Assembly: GCA_029007475.1 (NCBI GenBank)
Contig: JAQXHW010000052.1
Coordinates: forward strand, 1-18,487
DNA: 18,487 nt
Direction: 5' to 3'
Origin: Oscillospiraceae bacterium
GTDB taxonomy: Bacteria > Bacillota > Clostridia > Oscillospirales > Acutalibacteraceae
This document shows, one piece after another, positions 6,549 to 13,208 of this stretch; positions within the stretch are counted from its first letter, which is position 1, and every line of letters starts with the position of its first letter. Under the pieces are notes generated by a model, which did not search any database, had not been told where the DNA came from, and saw nothing but the letters and a program-made list of their open reading frames with translations. A program made the position numbers and the translations under genes.

Positions 6549-8465
6549 TCAATGCCTTTCAAGATAGTCACAGAATTCAGCGATAGTATAGCAATAACTG
6601 TCGTTTTCGGACCAGTTTTGAACCTTAAATTCCTCGCCGATAGCAACAATCACCGCAAAATACTGGAGACTTGTCGCGCCTAAATCATGGACTAAGTGTT
6701 TATTTATACCGATTTCCTTTTCGTCAACGGAAAGCACCTCTGAGATAATCTTACGCAGACGCTTTACCATATCCTCGTTAAGAATCTCAGGAGCCTCGCA
6801 CTCAATATCATCAAAGGGTATTAGGCTGATACTTCCGTTACCGATACCTCTTTTCAGGTACTGACGGCTGACCTTAATAGCAGTTTCTGCGGCTATTGGG
6901 TCCTGCGTAAAATAGAATTTCCCAATCTGAGAGGAAAGAGGCAGGCTGTTATTCACACTCTTTACATAGGTTTTTATGCTTTCAACCGACTCTGCGGTAA
7001 TATTTTTTGAAACCTCGACAATCAGGGTAAGCTCATCGTCTATACCCAAAACAGAAAACCTGTTTGAGAAAGGTATAGAAAAATACTGTTCGAGCATATC
7101 GGGGTTAATATTCTCGCCGTTATCACCGATTACAAGATCGCTGAGTCTGCCTTTGATATAGTAGTTGCCGTCTCTCTGCTCCATAATATCTCCGGTATTG
7201 TACCAGCCGTCAATATGAATGTACTCGCCGTTTCTGAGAAACTTCTTACAGGTAGAAGTACCTTTTACATGAAGGACTGAGTTTTCATCTAATTTATACT
7301 CAACGGAGCCAAAGGGTCTGCCGATAGAATTCTCTGTACGCTCTGAGGCTTTCTTTCTCAGCTCGACAGAGGTTATGCCCACCTCGCTTGTGCCGTAGCC
7401 GTTGTGGAGAGGATAGCCTATACCGTTAATTAGCTTTAACGCGCTGTCACGAAGATTACTGCCACCGCTAATCATAAATCTTACAGATCGTCCGAAAAGC
7501 TCAGAGGTTACCTCAGACATAATTTTCTGAGACAGAATAACGCCTAAATGAGGGAATATATTTTGAAGCGCAGTACAGATTTTAATACCCTTTCTGAGCT
7601 TTTTCTCTTTTTGGGGACCTTTCTTGCGTACGGTTTCAAGGAGCTCCTTTTCGATTGTGTGCCAGAGCATAGGCACCGCGAAAATGTGGGTTACCTCATG
7701 CTTTCTTGCGGTTTCAAGAATTGTTTTAGGAGAATAGTCCTTAAGAAAAACAACTGTCCTGCCGAAAAATACAAACCAAAAGTAAACCGCAAAAAGGCCG
7801 AACACGTGATAAAAGGGCAAAAAGGCAAGCTGCTTGAGGCTGCCCTTATAGTGGGCTGCCATGCGTTTTGAGCTTTCTATAATTTTCTTAGCGTTCAAAA
7901 GCTGTTCGGAAATCTCCATGCCTGTGTAAAAGCAAACCGTTCCCTGCAAAGAAGTTGCAGAGGTGGCTATGGCAAGCTCGTTTTCAAACTCACCCTCGAC
8001 TAACGCTATATCCTCTATGTCACCCTTTTTCGGAGCAATCTCGGAATATGAAATATATTCAAAATCAAGGGCAGCAGGCTTCATACTCAAGATATATTTA
8101 ATATCTAAAGACTGTGCAATCTTATTAGAAAGTTCCTTTGGATGACGGCAGTTTACAAGATAGGGCTTGTTGCCGCTTTTGAGGATTGCCCAAAAGGATA
8201 CAATCCACTCTACGGAGTTTTCCATTTCAAGACCCACATAGCCATGGGTAGCGCCTATTCTTTTATTTAGCTTCACCGCGGCAGCATTTACCATTTTCTC
8301 AACCTCGCCGTAGGTATAGCGGCGAATACGGTAATTCTCGGTAGTTTCCGCAATTATGTAGTCCTTCTCACGAAACATCAGCCTAAATACGTCAGCCAGC
8401 GTTTTTTGGGATTTTTTCAGTTCTTTATAGTTGTAGTCAAGATAATCTCTAATAACCTTTTTCAT
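6549..8465 (-). CDS. AMP-dependent acyl-acid ligase fused to a C-terminal acyl carrier domain
   Basis: The 638-residue protein combines an ANL-type adenylating enzyme (about 1-545) with a carrier domain (about 563-638). It would activate a fatty or other carboxylic acid with ATP and load it onto a phosphopantetheine arm, probably its own (Ser599 in 'LGATSLQYF'). Visible ANL motifs are A4 'LAFLPFYHVFGL' (213-224), A5 'NGYGTSEVG' (355-363), A7 'GWYNTGDI' (420-427), A8 'YIKGRLSDLV' (436-445) and a candidate A10 Lys at 531 in 'ETAIKVSRQ'. The P-loop-like A3 motif is degenerate: 'ATSATSLQGTV' (167-177) replaces the usual TSGTTGxPK. GGAG lies 7 nt upstream of the ATG. It is the second gene of the operon and the only activating enzyme in it. 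Whether the acid is a long-chain fatty acid cannot be told. Confidence 0.9.
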   Translation of the reverse strand: MKKVIRDYLDYNYKELKKSQKTLADVFRLMFREKDYIIAETTENYRIRRYTYGEVEKMVNAAAVKLNKRIGATHGYVGLEMENSVEWIVSFWAILKSGNKPYLVNCRHPKELSNKIAQSLDIKYILSMKPAALDFEYISYSEIAPKKGDIEDIALVEGEFENELAIATSATSLQGTVCFYTGMEISEQLLNAKKIIESSKRMAAHYKGSLKQLAFLPFYHVFGLFAVYFWFVFFGRTVVFLKDYSPKTILETARKHEVTHIFAVPMLWHTIEKELLETVRKKGPQKEKKLRKGIKICTALQNIFPHLGVILSQKIMSEVTSELFGRSVRFMISGGSNLRDSALKLINGIGYPLHNGYGTSEVGITSVELRKKASERTENSIGRPFGSVEYKLDENSVLHVKGTSTCKKFLRNGEYIHIDGWYNTGDIMEQRDGNYYIKGRLSDLVIGDNGENINPDMLEQYFSIPFSNRFSVLGIDDELTLIVEVSKNITAESVESIKTYVKSVNNSLPLSSQIGKFYFTQDPIAAETAIKVSRQYLKRGIGNGSISLIPFDDIECEAPEILNEDMVKRLRKIISEVLSVDEKEIGINKHLVHDLGATSLQYFAVIVAIGEEFKVQNWSENDSYCYTIAEFCDYLERH

Positions 8466-8497
8466 AGTAAAACTCCGATTACTCAGTCTGAAAGCAC

Positions 8498-9445
8498 TCA
8501 GATTTCAGATAAGAATTCAATAATTTCTCTGTCGTACTTCTCGGTATTATTGATTCTCAAATGGGAATGAGCACCCTTATCAAACCAAATTAACTTTTTC
8601 TTTTTGCTTGCGCATCTATCAAAAATCTTCTGGCTCTTTTCTGGAATAGAGAACGCGTCAAGCTCTCCGAAAAGAAAAAGCACAGGCTGTCTCATTTTCT
8701 TAACGAGTCTTATGGGAGCATTTCGGGTGAGCTTTGAGCCCGTGTGCATTCTTATGTTAAGTATAATTAAGTCAAGCACAGGGAAGAGGGGCCTTTTGTC
8801 GTAAATCATGTGACGCTTATAAGTCTCTCTGAATGAGGAATAGCAGCCCTCGGTAACAAGACATTTCACGCTCTCGGGACAATCATCCTTTGTCATGAGA
8901 AGCATGGCAGTTGAAGTACCTACGCAGATAGCGTGAATGTAAAACTCATGAATACCGAAGCTTTTCTCAACATAGTTAATCCATGTAAGGGTATCGCCGC
9001 TTTCCTTGTAGCCTATGGTGTTATATTTACCCTCGCTGTTTCCGTGAGCACGGGTATCAATAACCAACACGTTACAGCCCGCATCCTTATAGGGCTTTGC
9101 AAAATAATAGGAATAGATAAGAGATTCACATCTTCCGGGTAGAATAACCACGCACTTATCTTTTCCGAAATCAAAGTACTCGCCACAGAGCTTGAGTCCG
9201 TCATTCTCAACGGTCAGCTCCTTCCTGAACTCAGCATTATCCTCTGCCCAGATAATACCCTCGTTCCACATTTGCACCTGCTCTTCGTTGGTGGTATCGG
9301 AGCAGACTCTGCCCCATTTTTCGGGAGAGGTCCTTACCAAAGTATCGTTATAGACGCGCTTTGCAATCGGAACTGTCTTTATAAGCATAGGCACTAAACC
9401 GCCAATGAGCAAAAGTAAAATAACAGCAATAACAATCCAAATCAT
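8498..9445 (-). CDS. Membrane-anchored alpha/beta hydrolase with Cys in place of the nucleophilic Ser
   Basis: The 315-residue protein starts with one strong hydrophobic helix (about 2-22), giving a signal anchor. The fold signature is clear: 'LPGRCES' (102-108, oxyanion loop), 'DTRAHGNSEG' (130-139), nucleophile elbow 'HAICVGTST' (171-179), acid Asp263 in 'GELDAFS' and His293 in 'KGAHSHL'. The elbow reads A-x-C-x-G (Cys174), where most of the family has G-x-S-x-G. Cys at this place is found in dienelactone hydrolases and, as G-x-C-x-G, in polyhydroxyalkanoate synthases, so a thioester or acyl-transfer reaction is possible. It is the first gene of the acyl operon, reading from the promoter at 9478-9506, with AGGAG 6 nt before the ATG. 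The role is inferred only from context: release or transfer of acyl groups at the membrane. Confidence 0.85.
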   Translation of the reverse strand: MIWIVIAVILLLLIGGLVPMLIKTVPIAKRVYNDTLVRTSPEKWGRVCSDTTNEEQVQMWNEGIIWAEDNAEFRKELTVENDGLKLCGEYFDFGKDKCVVILPGRCESLIYSYYFAKPYKDAGCNVLVIDTRAHGNSEGKYNTIGYKESGDTLTWINYVEKSFGIHEFYIHAICVGTSTAMLLMTKDDCPESVKCLVTEGCYSSFRETYKRHMIYDKRPLFPVLDLIILNIRMHTGSKLTRNAPIRLVKKMRQPVLFLFGELDAFSIPEKSQKIFDRCASKKKKLIWFDKGAHSHLRINNTEKYDREIIEFLSEI

Positions 9446-9471
9446 ACTTTTCTCCTATAAAATACAATATT

Positions 9472-9498
9472 TAAGTAATTATATCAGAATTCAACTTA
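9472..9498. promoter_or_regulatory. Imperfect inverted repeat overlapping the acyl-operon promoter
   Basis: TAAGTAATT (9472-9480) and AATT-ca-ACTTA (9488-9498) form an inverted repeat with a 7-nt centre and a 2-nt interruption. It covers the -10 box and most of the spacer of the minus-strand promoter, where a repressor could act. It does not match the FapR consensus as I know it. It is AT-rich and may be chance. Confidence 0.25.
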
Positions 9499-9506
9499 TT
9501 TTTCAA
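9478..9506 (-). promoter_or_regulatory. Sigma-A promoter of the acyl-ligase operon (TTGAAA-17-TATAAT)
   Basis: Reading the minus strand, TTGAAA (9506-9501), a 17-bp spacer and a perfect TATAAT (9483-9478) lie 33 bp upstream of the hydrolase start codon. It is the only strong promoter seen for the five-gene operon 9445-5009. Confidence 0.85.
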
Positions 9507-9565
9507 TAGAAATCGCATAAGGAGAGTAAAATGTGATAAAAATGTCTTATTTTGTGCTAAAAAGG

Positions 9566-9594
9566 TTGAAATCTCAGTCAAGTTGTAATATAAT
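9566..9594 (+). promoter_or_regulatory. Sigma-A promoter of the fatty-acid kinase operon (TTGAAA-17-TATAAT)
   Basis: TTGAAA (9566-9571), a 17-bp spacer and TATAAT (9589-9594) have the same hexamers and spacing as the divergent promoter 60 bp to the left. Both are followed by TAC-containing initial sequence (TATAATTAC). The predicted start near 9601 leaves a leader of about 25 nt before the ATG at 9626. Confidence 0.85.
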
Positions 9595-9625
9595 TACCTT
9601 ATGTATTTTGAAAGGAAGATTACAC

Positions 9626-10573
9626 ATGAGTAATTTCACTATCATCAGCGATACCTCCTGCGACCTTACGGCAGAGCTTCGTAAGCGTTTCGATGTTGCG
9701 GATTATGCTCGGGGGGTAATTTACTATCCTGACGGTCACGACGAGCTCGGAACTCTTGACTGGGAACAAATGACGCCCGAGGAATACTACAACTCCATGA
9801 AAAGCAAAAAGACACTTTACAAAACCGCTGCCGTTCCCGTTGGTGAGCTTACCGAGGTTTTTGAAAGACACGTTTCAAAGGGTGAGGATATTCTGTATAT
9901 CACCCTCTCATCTGCCCTTTCCTCAACTTACAGCGAAGCCTGCACGGTGGCTGAGAATCTTATGAAAAAATATGAAGGCAGAAAAATATTATGTATTGAC
10001 TCGAAGCGTTATTCCACTTCCCAGGGTCTTATTGTTGTAATGGCGTCTATGAAGCGTGCCGAAGGCGCAACTCTCGAGGAAACCTTCGAATATATTGAAA
10101 ACGCAAAGCATACTGTTCATCAGATGGGCCCCATGGACGACCTTTTCTTCCTCTGTAAAACAGGCAGGATTTCAAACTTCAAGGCATTTTTCGGCTCTCT
10201 TGTGGGCGTAAACCCCCTGGCTGACTTTAACAGAGCCGGACTTTCTGAGGTTATTACAAAGGCAAAGGGTAAATCCGCCGCTTTTGAGCTTACCTTGGGC
10301 TACATTGAAAAGACCATAGTAAACCCCGAGGAGCAGATTATCTTCGTTGCTCACTCTAACCGTGAAAAATACGCTCTCCAGCTTGCCGATAAGATTCGCG
10401 AGAAGTTTAATCCCAAAGAGGTTATCGTCAACCCTGTAGGCATGAGCTGCGGCGCTTCCATAGGCCCGGGTCTTTGCGCTGCTTTCTATCAGGGCGCCCC
10501 TATAAGCGAGGACTACTCAAAGGAAAAAGCAATTATGGCAGAGCTTCAGGAAACCCTTAAAAACACAAAATAA
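9626..10573 (+). CDS. DegV/FakB-type fatty-acid binding protein (first of tandem pair)
   Basis: The 315-residue DegV-family protein is expected to bind one fatty acid and present its carboxylate to the kinase FakA encoded downstream. Visible family features are the N-terminal 'IISDTSCDLTAEL' (the DegV DS/TSDLxxE site), 'KTAAVPVGEL' with the conserved Thr, 'ITLSSALSSTY' with the conserved Ser, and 'CKTGRISN' with the conserved Arg. At the C-terminus the usual 'xHxGPG' is 'GASIGPGLC', so the His is replaced by Ser. The ATG at 9626 was chosen because AAAGGAAG lies 8 nt upstream and the family's first strand begins there. The frame is open to a GTG at 9533, but that part holds the promoter. The next gene is a paralogue; two FakB proteins with different fatty-acid preferences per FakA are common in Firmicutes. 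Confidence 0.9.
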   Translation: MSNFTIISDTSCDLTAELRKRFDVADYARGVIYYPDGHDELGTLDWEQMTPEEYYNSMKSKKTLYKTAAVPVGELTEVFERHVSKGEDILYITLSSALSSTYSEACTVAENLMKKYEGRKILCIDSKRYSTSQGLIVVMASMKRAEGATLEETFEYIENAKHTVHQMGPMDDLFFLCKTGRISNFKAFFGSLVGVNPLADFNRAGLSEVITKAKGKSAAFELTLGYIEKTIVNPEEQIIFVAHSNREKYALQLADKIREKFNPKEVIVNPVGMSCGASIGPGLCAAFYQGAPISEDYSKEKAIMAELQETLKNTK

Positions 10574-10606
10574 AACATAATCATAAAAAACAAAGGAGAA
10601 AACAAA

Positions 10607-11497
10607 ATGAGCAAATTCGTTATTTTTGCAGACTCTACATGTGACCTTGACAAAGCACTCCGCGAGAAAATCGACGTGCAGTACACCCCCATGAACTATG
10701 TTATTGAGGGTAAAGAATATGTAGCTTCTCTTGACTGGGAAACTCACAGCGCCAAGGAATTCTACGACTTTATGAGAAACGGTGTTCTTATTCGTACCAC
10801 TCAGGTACCTGCTGAGAATTACCGCAGAGATTTTTCAAAGTATCTTGAAGAGGGCTTAGATATCCTTTATATCTCCTGCTCCTCAGCTCTTTCCGGCTCT
10901 GTAAAAACTGCTGAGGTAGTTGCAGGCGAGCTTATGGAAAAGTACGCCGGCAGAAAGGTTATCTGTGTTGATTCTCTAAATAGCTCTCTCGGACAGGGCT
11001 CCATGGTAATTAAGGCTTCAGAGCTTCGCGCAGAGGGCAAGAGCATTGACGAGGTCGCAGATTACATCAAGACCAACCGCTTAAAGTACAATCAGTTTGC
11101 AACGGTAGCTTCTCTCACCTACTTAAAGAGAGCAGGCCGTGTTACCGCTTCAAGCGCATTTTTCGGCAACCTTTTTTCAGTTAAACCCATTCTCATTTCT
11201 GACGCTATCGGTCAGAACTACGCAATTAAGAAAGTTAAGGGCACTATGGCTTCAAGAAAAGAGATTGTTGCTCTCGTTAAGGAGAATGTCGAGAATGCAG
11301 AGGATCAGACTCTTTACATCTCCCACTCCGACGCATTAGAGGATGCTGAGGCAATTCGTGATATGATTATGAGCGAGGTTCCTTTTAAGGACTCTTACAT
11401 CAACTACATCGCACCTATCGTAGGCGCATCCGTAGGCCCCGGCACATTAGGCATCTACTTTGTAGGTAAGGAAGTAACAATAGAAGGTAAGGCATAA
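10607..11497 (+). CDS. DegV/FakB-type fatty-acid binding protein (second of tandem pair)
   Basis: The 296-residue DegV-family protein is a paralogue of the preceding gene but well diverged from it, which suggests a different lipid preference rather than a recent duplication. It shows 'IFADSTCDLDKAL' at the N-terminus, 'RTTQVPAENY', 'ISCSSALSGSV' and 'LKRAGRVTASSAFFG' with the conserved Arg, and 'IVGASVGPGTLGIYF' at the C-terminus. As in its partner, Ser stands where many FakB proteins have His before GPG. AAAGGAG lies 7-8 nt upstream of the ATG. It is 33 bp downstream of the first copy, with no promoter or terminator between, and 7 bp upstream of the kinase gene, so all three are cotranscribed. 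It acts in the cytoplasm as fatty-acid or acyl-phosphate carrier. Confidence 0.9.
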   Translation: MSKFVIFADSTCDLDKALREKIDVQYTPMNYVIEGKEYVASLDWETHSAKEFYDFMRNGVLIRTTQVPAENYRRDFSKYLEEGLDILYISCSSALSGSVKTAEVVAGELMEKYAGRKVICVDSLNSSLGQGSMVIKASELRAEGKSIDEVADYIKTNRLKYNQFATVASLTYLKRAGRVTASSAFFGNLFSVKPILISDAIGQNYAIKKVKGTMASRKEIVALVKENVENAEDQTLYISHSDALEDAEAIRDMIMSEVPFKDSYINYIAPIVGASVGPGTLGIYFVGKEVTIEGKA

Positions 11498-11504
11498 GTA
11501 AACT

Positions 11505-13145
11505 ATGGTTCGTAACAAAATAGACGGAGAATTTTTGGAGCTTATGCTTCAAAACGGATATAGAAATATAATGCTAAATCAAGCGGAGATTGACGCACTA
11601 AACGTCTTTCCCGTTCCCGACGGAGATACAGGTCTTAATATGACAATGACCATGTCCGGCGGTGTGGAAAATCATGAGTCCTCAAAAAACGTGGGCGAGA
11701 TGATGGCGTCTTTTGCTCACGGCACTCTCTTTTCCGCAAGAGGTAACTCCGGAGTTATTCTTTCTCAGTTTATCAACGGCTTTGCAAAAGGCTCAAAGGA
11801 CATGGATACCATGTCGGTTTCAGACTTTGCAAAGGCTATGGAAAGCGGTGTTAAGCAGGCATACAAGTCTGTTGTTCGCCCTGTTGAGGGCACAATGCTC
11901 ACAGTTATGCGTGAAGCCACCGAATTCCTCTCAAACAACAAGGACTCCTTTGCAAGCTTTGAGGACTGCTTTATGTCCCTTATGCCTGTAATTCGCCGTT
12001 CCCTTGACAACACCCCTAACCTCCTCCCTGTTTTAGAGGAAGCAGGCGTTATCGACAGCGGCGGCGCAGGATTTCTCACAATAGTTGAGGGTATGAAGCT
12101 TGCCTTAGAGGGTGAGATACTCTCTGACGACAGCAAGGCTTCATCAAGTCTTAAGCCCAGCTCAAAGATTTCTCTTCTTCCCGATAACGGTACTCTTGAG
12201 TACGGCTACTGCACAGAGTTCATTCTTCAGCTTATCTACTCTGACCACAGAGCCGACAGCTTCAATTTAGATGAGATGATTGCTACCTTAGAAACTTTCG
12301 GTGACTCTATTGTTGCAATCCGTGAGGACAACGTGGTTAAGGTACATGTTCACACCTTTACCCCCGAAAAGGTCTTGGCTTACGCAAGAGGCTTCGGTGA
12401 ATTTCTCACCCTAAAAATTGAAAACATGGCTCTCCAGCACAACGAGTCCATTAAGGAAAATAAAAAGAAGAAAAAGCACCAGAAGTACGCTATTGCCACC
12501 GTTGCTTCAGGCCGCGGTATTCAGGAGTATCTCACAGGTATCGGCGCTGACGTTATCATCAGCGGCGGTCAGACGGACAACCCCTCCACCGAGGATTTTA
12601 TCAATGCTTTCGACACCCTTGATGCCGATTATATTGTAGTCCTCCCCAACAACTCGAATGTAATTATGGCAGCTAAGCAGGCAGCCAAGATTTACGATAA
12701 AGCTGACGTCAGAGTTATTGAGACTCGCTCAGTAGCAGAGGGATACTCGGCTCTTTCCATGATGAACAACTCTGTGGATACCGTAGAGGAGCTGATTGAG
12801 GGTATGTCCTTCGGCATTCCCAACGTCACCACAGGCTACATCACCACTGCCACACGAGACAGCTCTATGGGCGGCGTAGCAGTAAAGCAGGGCGACTATA
12901 TCGGCCTCGACAGAGAAACCATTCGTTCCTCTGAAAAAAGCAAAACCGACGCGGTTATGGGACTTCTCAAAAATCTCCCGGGAATCGACGAAAAGGAGGT
13001 CCTCACAGGCTTCTTTGGAAACGGTGTTGCCGAGGAGGAAGCAGAGGCTCTCAAGGAGCTTATTGAGGAAAGCTTCCCCATGTTAGAGTGTGCTTTCATT
13101 GAGGGCGACCAGCCTGTTTACGACTATATTTTCGCACTTGAATAA
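11505..13145 (+). CDS. fakA: Fatty acid kinase FakA-type protein (DhaL/DAK domain plus DegV-like C-terminal domain)
   Basis: The 546-residue protein has the length and domain order of FakA, the kinase that phosphorylates FakB-bound fatty acid to acyl-phosphate. The N-terminal DhaL domain has 'NVFPVPDGDTGLNM' (33-46; Asp39 and Asp41 for Mg-ATP) and 'SARGNSGVILSQ' (77-88). 'DSGGAGF' (184-190) closes this domain. The middle domain has a Cys236 in 'YGYCTEF' and a 'HVHTF' pair (His281, His283), matching the metal-binding Cys/His set described for this family. The C-terminal part (from about 320) is the DegV-like DAK1_2 domain. The position after two FakB genes and before a PlsX-like gene supports the role. 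The ribosome site is weak (AAGG, about 12 nt away), and coupling with the upstream gene (7 bp gap) may help. Confidence 0.93.
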   Translation: MVRNKIDGEFLELMLQNGYRNIMLNQAEIDALNVFPVPDGDTGLNMTMTMSGGVENHESSKNVGEMMASFAHGTLFSARGNSGVILSQFINGFAKGSKDMDTMSVSDFAKAMESGVKQAYKSVVRPVEGTMLTVMREATEFLSNNKDSFASFEDCFMSLMPVIRRSLDNTPNLLPVLEEAGVIDSGGAGFLTIVEGMKLALEGEILSDDSKASSSLKPSSKISLLPDNGTLEYGYCTEFILQLIYSDHRADSFNLDEMIATLETFGDSIVAIREDNVVKVHVHTFTPEKVLAYARGFGEFLTLKIENMALQHNESIKENKKKKKHQKYAIATVASGRGIQEYLTGIGADVIISGGQTDNPSTEDFINAFDTLDADYIVVLPNNSNVIMAAKQAAKIYDKADVRVIETRSVAEGYSALSMMNNSVDTVEELIEGMSFGIPNVTTGYITTATRDSSMGGVAVKQGDYIGLDRETIRSSEKSKTDAVMGLLKNLPGIDEKEVLTGFFGNGVAEEEAEALKELIEESFPMLECAFIEGDQPVYDYIFALE

Positions 13146-13150
13146 AAGGT

Positions 13151-13177
13151 TAAACCCCGCTTTTACGGCGGGGTTTA
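13151..13177 (+). terminator. Terminator-like hairpin between the kinase and the PlsX-like gene
   Basis: TAAACCCCGC (13151-13160) pairs perfectly with GCGGGGTTTA (13168-13177) around a 7-nt loop. It is followed by CTCAGC rather than a T-run, so it may be leaky. No clear promoter lies between it and the next gene, whose expression would need read-through. Confidence 0.6.
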
Positions 13178-13208
13178 CTCAGCTAAATTTATAAAAGGAG
13201 GCGATTTC

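Noticed and set aside
6545..6649. Longer N-terminus of the first PlsC-like gene inside the AMP-ligase gene
   Set aside because: It overlaps the carrier domain coding sequence in another frame; the ATG at 6544 sits 4 nt after the ligase stop and begins a normal-length PlsC.
9533..9625. N-terminal extension of the first FakB gene from a GTG at 9533, with AAGGAG upstream at 9519
   Set aside because: The extension carries the strong promoter at 9566-9594 and would not be transcribed from it; the ATG at 9626 has a good ribosome site and starts at the family's first strand.
9446..9625. FapR-type operator for lipid genes
   Set aside because: I looked for a TTAGTACC-like palindrome and found none in the divergent promoter region.
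11765..12136. Minus-strand open frame of 123 codons within the kinase gene, and a 180-codon one within the PlsX-like gene (13244-13786)
   Set aside because: Both are Ser/Pro/Arg-rich, typical of antisense shadows of well-conserved genes.
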